A stretch of DNA of 64,000 nucleotides from a virus: positions 1 through 64,000 of the IMG/VR virus record IMGVR_UViG_3300009129_001478; one strand, given 5' to 3'. Both the position numbers and the translations under genes were made by a program. Below the pieces are notes generated by a model, which was not told the origin of the DNA, did no database searches, and saw only the letters and a list, made by a program, of their open reading frames with translations. Positions within the stretch are counted from its first letter, which is position 1; every line of letters begins with the position of its first letter. Shown here piece after piece: positions 40,097-47,549 of the stretch.

Positions 40097-40393
40097 ATGA
40101 CCAATCCAAAGCCAGGCAAGACTGGGTGGTTGACCTTGCAGGAATTTGACCACGAAACTTTTATCCAGTGGTTTATTTCAGAATCACAAGCCGGCAGAAT
40201 GTCACCAGAGCGTCTAAATGAAGCAAGTTGGGGAGTAAGTCCCCAGTTTCTGATCAACGCCTCTTTTGATGCTGAGGCTGCGGAACAGGCAACGTGGATG
40301 AAGCCTCTATTGTTCTTGGTTGGTGTTGCTACGGGAATGATTGGTGGAGCACTTTTGAGTTTAGAAACACCTATTTATTGGCTAAGTTTTTAG
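40097..40393 (+). CDS. small tail-anchored membrane protein
   Basis: 98 residues from the ATG behind AGGAAAAAGAAA. The soluble part has WLTLQEFDHETFIQWFISES; the C-terminal span is WMKPLLFLVGVATGMIGGAL. Function unknown. Confidence 0.6.
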   Translation: MTNPKPGKTGWLTLQEFDHETFIQWFISESQAGRMSPERLNEASWGVSPQFLINASFDAEAAEQATWMKPLLFLVGVATGMIGGALLSLETPIYWLSF

Positions 40394-40397
40394 AATT

Positions 40398-40535
40398 ATG
40401 AATTCATTTTTACACACTCTTTTCGGACTTTCGTTTGTTGGCGGATCTATGTATTTGCTTTATACAGCGATTATAAGGGAAAGAAAAAGGAGAATCACAA
40501 TGAAACAGGAGATTGCCAAAACCCGACGACGATAA
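40398..40535 (+). CDS. small single-span membrane protein
   Basis: 45 residues: hydrophobic segment (LFGLSFVGGSMYLLYTAI) then a very basic tail (RERKRRITMKQEIAKTRRR). The 170 bases after it (40536-40704), up to the tRNA, hold no gene or structure I can support. Confidence 0.5.
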   Translation: MNSFLHTLFGLSFVGGSMYLLYTAIIRERKRRITMKQEIAKTRRR

Positions 40536-40704
40536 GTGTCAAGGGTCAACCTAGGCCGATCTGGCAGGCGGCAAGAATAGCCAGCGTCCCTACCTACAGT
40601 ACCCACATACCTTGGAAGAGTTGCGTGTGGAAGACGGTTTGTAGGGTTAGATATACTACAAATAGGAATCCCGTAATCGTTCGGGTGAAAACTCTTCAAA
40701 TTAT

Positions 40705-40777
40705 AGGGACATAGCTCAGTTGGTAGAGCAACAGACTTTTAATCTGATGGTCGTGGGTTCAATCCCCACTGTCCCCA
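40705..40777 (+). tRNA. tRNA-Lys (TTT)
   Basis: A cloverleaf with D arm GCTCAGTTGGTAGAGC, anticodon loop CTTTTAA (TTT) closed by CAGA/TCTG, and T arm GTGGGTTCAATCCCCAC. The acceptor pairs GGGACA with TGTCCC; position 1 (A) faces C72, a mismatch. CCA is not encoded in register. Confidence 0.92.
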
Positions 40778-40791
40778 CAACAGGAATGACA

Positions 40792-41400
40792 ATGATTAAA
40801 GTACTCGGAAAGTTGCCAAGAGAATTAGCCGTCGCCGTCAGCGGCGGTCCAGATTCCATGGCTATTCTAGACTTCTTAAGTAATAATCATGATGTGACCG
40901 CTGTCTATTTTGACCACGGCACAGACTTCGGGCGGAAATGTAAAAGATTTGTAAAGAACTTTTGCGATAGTAAAGAAATTCCCGTTATTATCGGCATAAA
41001 TTATAACGGTCGCGACCGCCAGAAATCACAAGAAGAACACTGGCGAGATGAGCGCTATAAATTCTTTCACAGCTTTGACATGCCAGTTGTTTCTGGTCAC
41101 AATTTAGACGATGTGATAGAGTGGTATTTGTTCTCTTCAATTAACGGACATGGGAAAGTTATCCCCTACAACAATAAAAACGTTATTAGACCGTTTATCT
41201 CTACTTCTAAACGAACGCTGGAAAGCTGGTGTAACAAAAAGGAAATACCATTCTTAGTAGATCCTGCCAACATTGATAGAAAATTTATGAGAAGTATTAT
41301 CAGACATGATATTATACCACATGCCCGATTAATAAACCCAGGAATGGAAAAAACATTCCGTAAGCTTGTAGAGAAGGAATATGAGAATGTGTGTTCATGA
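40792..41400 (+). CDS. TilS-like tRNA(Ile)-lysidine synthase, core domain
   Basis: 202 residues from the ATG at 40792 (AGGA with good spacing; an ATG six bases earlier is possible). The PP-loop SGGPDS (17-22) binds ATP; GHNLDDVIEWYL and FMRSIIRHDIIPHARLINPG match TilS. The enzyme changes C34 of a CAU-anticodon tRNA to lysidine so that it reads AUA as Ile. The C-terminal tRNA-binding domains of E. coli TilS are missing, as in short TilS forms. A CAU tRNA lies 1.5 kb downstream. Confidence 0.82.
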   Translation: MIKVLGKLPRELAVAVSGGPDSMAILDFLSNNHDVTAVYFDHGTDFGRKCKRFVKNFCDSKEIPVIIGINYNGRDRQKSQEEHWRDERYKFFHSFDMPVVSGHNLDDVIEWYLFSSINGHGKVIPYNNKNVIRPFISTSKRTLESWCNKKEIPFLVDPANIDRKFMRSIIRHDIIPHARLINPGMEKTFRKLVEKEYENVCS

Positions 41401-41998
41401 GAGAATTTTTGAAAATAAGAATCTGAAAGAATATATCAACCGCTCGCTTCATAACAATTGGCGAGGCACATATTTTGAAGATTATCCTAGAATGGACCCC
41501 AAACAAAAAGGGCACTTTGGTGAAGAATATGTTGAAGGGTTTATGGAACTGGAATTAGGTGCAGAAGTTGTTGCTCCAACCAACCCTGGGCATGATCGGA
41601 TTATTGACGGCTACAAAACGGAGATCAAATTCTCTTTAGCCAATTCAGTTCGGACCAAGGATGGTGATAAACTGATTCAGCCTGATACTTTTACTTTCAA
41701 TCATATTGCTGCTGAAAAAGATTGGGATCGGTTTATTTTCTTTGGAATCAACCCATATCACGATCAAGGTAACCAAATCCTTTCAGAAAAAAACAGGATG
41801 GAAAAACCCCCACTTATCCGAGCATACTGGATGGAAAAGAATGATTTCTTAAACTATATCATTCAAGCTGACCGTAAGCCGTTCCGAAAACAACAAGGCG
41901 GAGAGAAATCCAACAACGATGATTATATCGTCCCAGGGTTGGAAAATTTCTACAAATTGATTGATCTGCCGTTTATCAAAGAGATTAATTCATGGTAG
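41381..41998 (+). CDS. putative type II restriction endonuclease (PD-(D/E)xK)
   Basis: 205 residues; starts at 41381 or, with better ribosome spacing, 41387. GHFGEEYVEGFMELELGAEV precedes GHDRIIDGYKTEIKFSL, giving Asp72 (or 76) and E81-x-K83 of the PD-(D/E)xK fold. A DNA methyltransferase follows 21 bases later, so the pair looks like a compact type II restriction-modification system. Recognition site unknown. Confidence 0.65.
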   Translation: MRMCVHERIFENKNLKEYINRSLHNNWRGTYFEDYPRMDPKQKGHFGEEYVEGFMELELGAEVVAPTNPGHDRIIDGYKTEIKFSLANSVRTKDGDKLIQPDTFTFNHIAAEKDWDRFIFFGINPYHDQGNQILSEKNRMEKPPLIRAYWMEKNDFLNYIIQADRKPFRKQQGGEKSNNDDYIVPGLENFYKLIDLPFIKEINSW

Positions 41999-42019
41999 AA
42001 TACTACTCATGGAGCAACT

Positions 42020-42913
42020 ATGATTTATCATATTGATGTTGTTGATGGTCTCCGGAAATTAGAGTCTGAGAGTGCTGACTGTATTATTGTTGACCCGCCG
42101 TATAACATCGGCAAAGATTACGGCAATAACAAAACAGAACTAGAGACTTCAGAATATGTTTCCTGGGCTAAACAATGGCTGGCAGAATGCGAACGAGTTC
42201 TGAAGCCCGAGGGAACGCTGTATATTTATGGCTTCTCAGAAATCCTCGCACACCTGTCAGTGAATATCAATATGAATAAGCGTTGGCTAATCTGGCATTA
42301 TACAAATAAGACAGTTCCCAGCTTAAACTTTTGGCAAAGAACTCACGAATCTATTTTGTGTTGCTGGAAAGAGCAGAAAACCTTCTTCAGGGATCAAGTA
42401 AGAATTCCATATACTGAAACGTTTCTCAAAAATGCAGCGGGCAAAAAAAGGAAAAATACAAAAGGACGCTTTGGCAACAAAGAAAGCACCTATACAGCCC
42501 ACGAAAAGGGAGCACTTCCAAGAGATGTTATTTGCTCTCCATCTTTGGCTGGTGGTGCTGGTTTGAAAGAAAGATTCTTTTATTCTCCTTCCCGCGAAAA
42601 GCTGTATACCTCTAAGCAGAAAAAAGCTCTCGTTGTGGATGATACGATTTCACATCCCACTCAGAAGCCGACGAAGGTAACAGAAATTCTTTTGGATGCC
42701 TGCATTGAAGAAGGAAGTTCAGCAACGGTTGTTGTGCCATTTGCTGGCACTGGCAGCGAATGTTATGTTTGTGAGCAGCGTGGTTATGAGTGGACAGCAT
42801 TTGAAATCAATGAAGAATTTGTAGATATGGGAAATCTGTTGGTGAAAGATGGGTTTCCAAACAACAAAGAAGAGGAACTGATAGAATACGATTATTGTGG
42901 GCCTGTATCATAA
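42020..42913 (+). CDS. DNA N4/N6 methyltransferase, partner of the nuclease
   Basis: 297 residues. DCIIVDPPYNIGKDYG (catalytic DPPY) comes first, then HPTQKPTKVTEILLD and VVVPFAGTGSECYVCEQRG (AdoMet site): a beta-class enzyme. It follows the predicted endonuclease gene and should protect its sites. Its last 15 bases overlap the 5' end of a tRNA gene, an unusual economy. Confidence 0.88.
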   Translation: MIYHIDVVDGLRKLESESADCIIVDPPYNIGKDYGNNKTELETSEYVSWAKQWLAECERVLKPEGTLYIYGFSEILAHLSVNINMNKRWLIWHYTNKTVPSLNFWQRTHESILCCWKEQKTFFRDQVRIPYTETFLKNAAGKKRKNTKGRFGNKESTYTAHEKGALPRDVICSPSLAGGAGLKERFFYSPSREKLYTSKQKKALVVDDTISHPTQKPTKVTEILLDACIEEGSSATVVVPFAGTGSECYVCEQRGYEWTAFEINEEFVDMGNLLVKDGFPNNKEEELIEYDYCGPVS

Positions 42914-42975
42914 TTGGTTAATGAAACCGCCTCATAAGCGGTTATATCGGGGTTCAAGTCCCTGCGGGCCTACCA
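42899..42975 (+). tRNA. tRNA with CAT anticodon (Met or lysidine-type Ile)
   Basis: Acceptor GGGCCTG/CGGGCCT (G1-U72 and U6-G67 wobble), D arm TCAT..ATGA, anticodon stem ACCGC/GCGGT around CTCATAA (CAT), T arm CGGGGTTCAAGTCCCTG, A73 and encoded CCA. C4-G69 and C5-G68 are the acceptor pairs that bacterial TilS reads, and a TilS-like gene is nearby, so tRNA-Ile2 is more likely than tRNA-Met. The 5' end lies inside the methyltransferase gene. Confidence 0.88.
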
Positions 42976-42977
42976 AA

Positions 42978-43054
42978 GGACCAGTAGCTCAGTTGGATAG
43001 AGCAACAGCCTTCTAAGCTGTCGGTCGCAGGTTCAAATCCTGCCTGGTTCGCCA
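42978..43054 (+). tRNA. tRNA-Arg (TCT)
   Basis: Acceptor GGACCAG/CTGGTTC, D arm GCTCAGTTGGATAGAGC, anticodon loop CTTCTAA (TCT) with stem CAGC/GCTG, T arm GCAGGTTCAAATCCTGC, G73 and encoded CCA. Reads AGA/AGG, which the phage uses often and GC-rich hosts rarely do. Confidence 0.95.
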
Positions 43055-43056
43055 TT

Positions 43057-43130
<74 letters not shown>

Positions 43131-43132
<2 letters not shown>

Positions 43133-43157
43133 AGCCTCATCTTCGGGTGGGGCTTTT
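43131..43157 (+). terminator. terminator after tRNA-Thr
   Basis: AGCCTCAT-CTTCGG-GTGGGGCT followed by TTTTTTA. It overlaps the CCA end of the tRNA by two bases and ends the first tRNA transcript. Confidence 0.8.
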
Positions 43158-43163
43158 TTATTT

Positions 43164-43191
43164 TTTACGATCCCTTAAAACTATGTATAAT
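43164..43191 (+). promoter_or_regulatory. probable promoter before tRNA-Ala
   Basis: TTTACG (43164-43169), a 16-base spacer and a perfect TATAAT (43186-43191), 10 bases before the tRNA. It differs from the TGnTAwTAT promoters of the protein genes. Confidence 0.55.
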
Positions 43192-43201
43192 AGAACACGA
43201 A

Positions 43202-43277
43202 GGGGAGTTAGCTCATCTGGTAGAGCGCCTGCTTTGCACGCAGGGGGTGATCGGTTCGACTCCGATACTCTCCACCA
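43202..43277 (+). tRNA. tRNA-Ala (TGC)
   Basis: Acceptor GGGGAGT/ACTCTCC with the G3-U70 pair that marks alanine tRNAs, anticodon loop TTTGCAC (TGC) on stem CCTGC/GCAGG, T arm ATCGGTTCGACTCCGAT, A73 and encoded CCA. Confidence 0.95.
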
Positions 43278-43330
43278 TAGAGTGCGATTCTAGCACACGA
43301 CCTGAGCATGTCACAAAACTGCTTATATTT

Positions 43331-43418
43331 GGAAGGATGACCGAGAGGCCGATGGTGCAGCATTGGAAATGCTGTGTGGGGTAACCCACCGAGGGTTCGA
43401 ATCCCTCTCCTTCCTCCA
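43331..43418 (+). tRNA. tRNA-Ser (GGA)
   Basis: Acceptor GGAAGGA/TCCTTCC, anticodon loop TTGGAAA (GGA) on CAGCA/TGCTG, a long variable arm (TGTGGGGTAACCCACCG) typical of serine tRNAs, T arm AGGGTTCGAATCCCT, encoded CCA. Confidence 0.95.
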
Positions 43419-43427
43419 TAATATTAA

Positions 43428-43450
43428 AGCTCCCGATCGGGGGCTTTTTT
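43428..43450 (+). terminator. terminator after tRNA-Ser
   Basis: AGCTCCC-GATC-GGGGGCT followed by TTTTT; ends the tRNA-Ala/Ser transcript. The 240 bases after it (to 43693) contain no gene; TATAAATCATAAATAC at 43624-43639 is a possible late promoter for the next gene. Confidence 0.8.
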
Positions 43451-43693
43451 GTTGAATAAGATCGTGGCTTTGCCGTCTATAGGATATCCGAGACTAAAAC
43501 AAAAAGTTCGGATTTTAGTGGGACAAAAAAATAATGAATAAAGATGTTATTTTGAGCGTCCAATTAGACGATCGCAATACTATATAACGCGATCGGTTGA
43601 TTATAGTTTTCCCAACAGTTACTATAAATCATAAATACACCTTCTAGTGTTGGGTTCTTTATATATTTTATTTTCCCGAGGAGGAAAATTATT

Positions 43694-44341
43694 ATGGCCA
43701 TGATTGGTAATACAATTGTTGCAAGAGGTGAACACCTCTCTGATAAATCGGTCGCTGACGCGATCGTAGTTTCTGACGCGTCAAGTCAGGCTAGCACTCT
43801 TGGTGCTCAGTTGACTGCTTTGCGCGCTTCGGATGCTTCCGAAGCTTCTGCTCGTGCTGCTGCTGATACTGCTGTTAGCGCTGCATTCGCTGCTGCTGAC
43901 ACTGCCTTGGTTGGTGGTGCATCTGCAAGTCACAACACATTGAAGAAGATCGAAGATCTTCTTGATGCTGAGATTGCTGCTCGTGGTGCTGCTGATACTG
44001 CTGACGCTGCTGCTTGGGCTGCTGCTGACGTTGTAGTTAGCAATGCATTCGCTGCTGCTGACACTGCCTTGGTTGGTGGTGCATCTGCAACTCACAACAC
44101 ATTGAAGAAGATCGAAGATCTTCTTGATGCTGAGATTGCTGCTCGTGGTGCTGCTGATACTGCTGTTAGCGCTGCATTCGCTGCTGCTGACACCGCTCTA
44201 GGTGCTCGCATTGATAATCTTAAGTCAGGTGCTGCCAGTGAGAAATTCGCTCAGATCACCCTTCAGGACGCCGCTGTGTCTACTGATTCATATAGCCTCA
44301 CTGTTAGTAATGGTGAGATGGTCTTCGCGAAGATCGCATAA
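43694..44341 (+). CDS. Ala-rich repetitive protein, probable fibre or virion protein
   Basis: 215 residues behind GAGGAGGAAAATTATT. An N-terminal segment (MAMIGNTIVARGEHLSDKS) precedes helical Ala-rich repeats: a unit with AAFAAADTALVGGASASHNT and LKKIEDLLDAEIAARGAADT occurs twice with a 54-residue period and almost identical DNA, then a partial third. The C-terminus is a beta segment (SYSLTVSNGEMVFAKIA). Such trimeric coiled-coil repeats are common in phage fibres. Its own terminator and strong ribosome site suggest high late expression. Confidence 0.62.
   Translation: MAMIGNTIVARGEHLSDKSVADAIVVSDASSQASTLGAQLTALRASDASEASARAAADTAVSAAFAAADTALVGGASASHNTLKKIEDLLDAEIAARGAADTADAAAWAAADVVVSNAFAAADTALVGGASATHNTLKKIEDLLDAEIAARGAADTAVSAAFAAADTALGARIDNLKSGAASEKFAQITLQDAAVSTDSYSLTVSNGEMVFAKIA
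43883..44172 (+). repeat. 162-bp direct repeat inside the fibre-like gene
   Basis: The stretch beginning GCATTCGCTGCTGCTGACAC at 43883 recurs at 44045 with only scattered changes over about 110 bases, and the segment before it recurs from 44141. The high DNA identity suggests recent duplication or repeated recombination. Confidence 0.8.
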
Positions 44342-44380
44342 TATAAACTAACGTTTGTATTAGGTTGAAATAGTTTTTTG

Positions 44381-44412
44381 AAAAGGGTGGCTTTTGCTGC
44401 CCTTTTCTTTTA
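44381..44412 (+). terminator. terminator after the fibre-like gene
   Basis: AAAAGGGTGGC-TTTT-GCTGCCCTTTT followed by CTTTTATTT; near-perfect stem. Confidence 0.8.
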
Positions 44413-44448
44413 TTTAAAATGGGTGCCCTTAAAGTTGCGAGGTAAAAA

Positions 44449-45078
44449 ATGAGCAATAAAGTGAAACTAAAAATGAAAAGGGTAAAACTTGAATATGATT
44501 TCAAGAAAGCAGAGTTAGAAGAAGCCAGGGATCTAAGAGAAGATAATGTAGAAAAATTCAACAAAGACTTTGAGGCGGAAATGGCTTATATTAACAGAGA
44601 CGGACCAGAGATAAAAATATCAGAGGAAGAGAAAGAAAAAAAAGAAGACAATTCCAGAGATCTAAGTGAAGAGGGAATGAAAGCTTTGAAGAATATTTAT
44701 AGGCAAATTGCCAACATGACTCATCCAGATAAGACTGGTGATGATTCACTTGTAAATAAGTTCCATAAAGCTGCTGAATATTATAAAACAAAGAATCTTT
44801 CCGAGATAGTGTATCTGGCAACAGAGTTAGGTATTGAGCTTCCTGATGATTTATTAGAAGATGAATTGCTTTATGTTGAACTTGAAAAAGAAATAAAAGA
44901 CCTATCAGAAAAGGTTTCCCAAATTAAGAAATCTATTAGCTGGGCATGGGCCAATGCTAAAACAGAAGAGGAAAAGGAAGTACTTAAAAAAATCATATAT
45001 AACTTTTGGGGAATTTCCACAGAAGAGGTTTCTAATTATAGAGATAATCTCACAAAGGAGAATGTAGATAATGAGTGA
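44449..45078 (+). CDS. J-domain-like coiled-coil protein
   Basis: 209 residues. An N-terminal charged coiled coil (residues 1-70) is followed by LKNIYRQIANMTHPDKTGDD, with the HPD tripeptide of J-domains at about 91-93, and NKFHKAAEYYKTKNLSEIVYLA. J-domains stimulate DnaK ATPase, so this protein may bring host DnaK to a phage target. It overlaps the next gene by 8 bases. Confidence 0.7.
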   Translation: MSNKVKLKMKRVKLEYDFKKAELEEARDLREDNVEKFNKDFEAEMAYINRDGPEIKISEEEKEKKEDNSRDLSEEGMKALKNIYRQIANMTHPDKTGDDSLVNKFHKAAEYYKTKNLSEIVYLATELGIELPDDLLEDELLYVELEKEIKDLSEKVSQIKKSISWAWANAKTEEEKEVLKKIIYNFWGISTEEVSNYRDNLTKENVDNE

Positions 45079-45358
45079 TTCCGCAAAGAGAGAAATAACC
45101 TTCCTAGTTCCAGAAAGTGAAGTATTGGTAAGTTATCGTTATTTATTGTTGATGACACTGGGCAGGTTTGAAAAGTTGCACAATGAAGATTCAGTTCCAA
45201 TGCAACAGGACTTATTGGATGGGAATTTGAAAGCGGCTTTGGAAAAAATAGAAAACTATCAAGCCCAAGCAGCGGATCTAATTGAAAATCTGGATCATGT
45301 ATTGGAGCTACTCAAGGCAGAACTACCAAAAAAAGGGGCCAAAAAAACAAAAAAGTAA
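45071..45358 (+). CDS. hypothetical helical protein
   Basis: 95 residues, AAAGGAGAATGTAGATA ribosome site. Helical throughout, with a lysine tail (KKGAKKTKK). Translationally coupled to the J-domain gene; possibly its partner. Confidence 0.6.
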   Translation: MSDSAKREITFLVPESEVLVSYRYLLLMTLGRFEKLHNEDSVPMQQDLLDGNLKAALEKIENYQAQAADLIENLDHVLELLKAELPKKGAKKTKK

Positions 45359-45360
45359 AA

Positions 45361-45501
45361 ATGTCGGTGAAGGAATCCCTAGAGAAGACTGGTAAACTTT
45401 CATTTGGAAAGATGGGAAAATACGGCGGCAGATTTGATCTTAAAACTCAGAAACTTACACCCCATAACATAAAACCAATGAAAATTGATATAAAAGACTG
45501 A
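45361..45501 (+). CDS. small basic protein
   Basis: 46 residues, two bases after the preceding stop. Gly/Lys-rich (GKLSFGKMGKYGGRFDLKTQ). It ends four bases before the stop of the converging minus-strand gene. Confidence 0.5.
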   Translation: MSVKESLEKTGKLSFGKMGKYGGRFDLKTQKLTPHNIKPMKIDIKD

Positions 45502-45505
45502 TTAT

Positions 45506-46729
45506 TTATTCGCCAATACAAAGGTCGTTGAAAATCTGTTTAATTTGTTGGAAAACAGTAGCAGAATTAACGGATGGTGAATAAAGTCTATTTTGTTCCC
45601 CTCTTACTAAATGAATGAACATGTTGTGGTGCTCTGGGAGAGCAAAAACAAATATTTCAAATCCTCCATCCACAGCTATTTGATTAACCTCGGCAACGGG
45701 GGTACCCGTCACAGTCTGCGCAATTTCATCAGTCATTATAATGATAACTTTCTGGCTTCCTGGGTTCCATGAATAAATATAATCTCCATTCATTATCCAT
45801 TTAGCTACATCAACAGAGGGTTCAATACCGCCACCCGGAAGAAGTTGAATACCTTCCAAATATTCTAAAAATTCATCAGCCGGAACAAAATCAGTGATCA
45901 GCATAGAATATCTTGTAAGGATAGGAGTACCGCCGCCAGTATTTTGACTCCCGATAACCGACAGTCCAAATCTAAAGTTGCTGGTGATCGGGTCATCTAA
46001 GAGTGGGGAAATCCCCTCTATCATAGATTGTATTTCATCATCAAATGAGCCGGAAATATCAATAACAAAAACAATATCTACACCACGATTGTCAAAACCT
46101 TCATCAACTTCGCCATCGCAGTCATTATCTTTATTATCGCAGATTTCATCCACAGGGAGAACCTCTCCATCACAAGGACCGTCAAAACCCCCGTCTTGAC
46201 AATAACGAACTCCCGCTCGGCATTCCCCGACAGCCATTGTTCCATGAGGACCATCATAACAGACAATGGCTGTTGAGTTCGCCACTCCCTCATCTATAGA
46301 TCCGTCACAATTATTATCTAAGCCGTCACATAATTCCTCAGAGGGTCCGATATGTCCTTCACAACGAGTGCTCCCGTTATCACACACCATCACCCCAGGG
46401 ACACATAACCCTACTCCATAGTTAGCCCCCTCAATAAATCCGCATAACTGATTTTCTTCGGGATAGGTTTCATCAATATACAAATCGCAGTCATTATCCA
46501 GACCATCACAGATTTCCTCTACGGGACCTTGGGCTCCAACACAATCAGACCAGCCGGCACTTGAACAAGTTTGTGTGCCATATTTACACTCACCCACGGG
46601 CATGCGTGTACTTTCAGGGTCCCACGAACATTCCCTTACATCCCCAGGGGGGCACGGAACTCTGATTAGTTCTTGTTCTTCACAGGCTGTAAAAAATAAA
46701 GGCAGTAACAAGAAAACAAAACGTCTCAT
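45506..46729 (-). CDS. lipoprotein with MopE-type repeats and a VWA domain
   Basis: 407 residues. A signal peptide with lipobox FTAC (FVFLLLPLFFTAC) is followed by three or four repeats of the type EEICDGLDNDCDLYIDE / EELCDGLDNNCDGSIDEG / DEICDNKDNDCDGEVDEG (given as pattern; the Asp and Cys are conserved), the MopE metal-binding-type motif, and by a VWA domain starting VDIVFVIDISGSFDDEI. It is predicted to be a surface or periplasmic adhesion-like protein binding calcium. The start in TAATG overlap with the upstream minus-strand gene fixes the frame. Confidence 0.82.
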   Translation of the reverse strand: MRRFVFLLLPLFFTACEEQELIRVPCPPGDVRECSWDPESTRMPVGECKYGTQTCSSAGWSDCVGAQGPVEEICDGLDNDCDLYIDETYPEENQLCGFIEGANYGVGLCVPGVMVCDNGSTRCEGHIGPSEELCDGLDNNCDGSIDEGVANSTAIVCYDGPHGTMAVGECRAGVRYCQDGGFDGPCDGEVLPVDEICDNKDNDCDGEVDEGFDNRGVDIVFVIDISGSFDDEIQSMIEGISPLLDDPITSNFRFGLSVIGSQNTGGGTPILTRYSMLITDFVPADEFLEYLEGIQLLPGGGIEPSVDVAKWIMNGDYIYSWNPGSQKVIIIMTDEIAQTVTGTPVAEVNQIAVDGGFEIFVFALPEHHNMFIHLVRGEQNRLYSPSVNSATVFQQIKQIFNDLCIGE

Positions 46730-47196
46730 TACATGGTCGCCTCTATACATTGTTCATATGATGAATACATCATCATAGTCAAAGCACTACTATTGGAAAC
46801 TCTAAACCTTACGCTTTTTAATGGTAATTGTCCTTTAGTATAATTTGCGATTAATACAATTGGGGGAGTATTTTTATCCTGGGAAGGTATATTAAATGCT
46901 AATAAAATAGATTCGCCCGGACCACTTTGGATTATGCCGGAAATGTATCCCTCTTCAATTACTTCTGGAATTCCTATTTGTACTGGAGATGTGTCACCTG
47001 GGTAAGTTGTAATTTTATTACTTATATGGATGACCCATTTACAATTCTTATTTTTTCCAGGGGTATAATATGTGGACTTAGTTGGGACAATGGTTGGATA
47101 TTGTCGGTTAGCCTGTACTTGATAGTAGAGTGCTGTGGCTGAAGAGAGTGCCAGTAATCCTAATAGTGTAACTCGTTTTTTGAGGAAATCTAACAT
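46729..47196 (-). CDS. membrane-anchored or exported hypothetical protein
   Basis: 155 residues; an N-terminal hydrophobic segment (VTLLGLLALSSATALYYQ) is an anchor or signal. The rest is beta-rich (ITTYPGDTSPVQIGIPEVIE, GESILLAFNIPSQDKN), like a small jelly-roll. It is translated with the MopE/VWA gene. No family recognised. Confidence 0.62.
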   Translation of the reverse strand: MLDFLKKRVTLLGLLALSSATALYYQVQANRQYPTIVPTKSTYYTPGKNKNCKWVIHISNKITTYPGDTSPVQIGIPEVIEEGYISGIIQSGPGESILLAFNIPSQDKNTPPIVLIANYTKGQLPLKSVRFRVSNSSALTMMMYSSYEQCIEATM

Positions 47197-47207
47197 AAAA
47201 CCTCTCC

Positions 47208-47468
47208 TTATGGGAGGGGGTCTATATTAACTACCTCTCCCGTGGGAGATAAAGTAATAAAAGGCATTTTCTTTATCTCTTTATTAAGTATCTGGTTGTT
47301 TGAGCTTTTTGTCTTCTTTTCTATCCAGACAAGAATTTGAGTTTTTTCCTTGACTTTGCCAACATAAGACCATTTGCCCTCAATCTTTTGCCAAACGCTA
47401 GGAAAATCAAGATTTAGATTTTGTCCAGAAAGCAGTAAAAGCCCCGACAACATAATGTTGTTGATCAT
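47208..47468 (-). CDS. small exported protein
   Basis: 86 residues; a short signal-like start (MINNIMLSGLLLLSGQNLN), then charged strands (GKWSYVGKVKEKTQILVWIE). First gene of the three-gene minus-strand unit, 11 bases before the next. Confidence 0.55.
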   Translation of the reverse strand: MINNIMLSGLLLLSGQNLNLDFPSVWQKIEGKWSYVGKVKEKTQILVWIEKKTKSSNNQILNKEIKKMPFITLSPTGEVVNIDPLP

Positions 47469-47498
47469 TTTCTAATCCATTCCTTTGGTGAAATCATT

Positions 47499-47515
47499 CC
47501 ACAGATTTACTGTGG
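47499..47515. repeat. inverted repeat between divergent genes
   Basis: CCACAG-ATTTA-CTGTGG: perfect 6-bp arms in the 81-base gap between the minus-strand unit and the protease gene. A candidate operator for both directions. A TATACT (47544-47549) stands directly before the protease ATG, so the + strand transcript start is unclear. Confidence 0.45.
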
Positions 47516-47549
47516 ATAAATAGTATCCTTTCAATCTAGTTACTATACT

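Noticed and set aside
40460-40699. Minus-strand frame of 79 codons before tRNA-Lys
   Set aside because: It lies between + strand genes without a ribosome site or promoter, and ends inside a + strand small gene; the 40536-40704 stretch is left unassigned.
42899-42975. Initiator tRNA-fMet reading of the CAT tRNA
   Set aside because: Initiator tRNAs have a 1-72 mismatch and three G-C pairs (GGG/CCC) in the anticodon stem; this one has a G1-U72 wobble and ACCGC/GCGGT.
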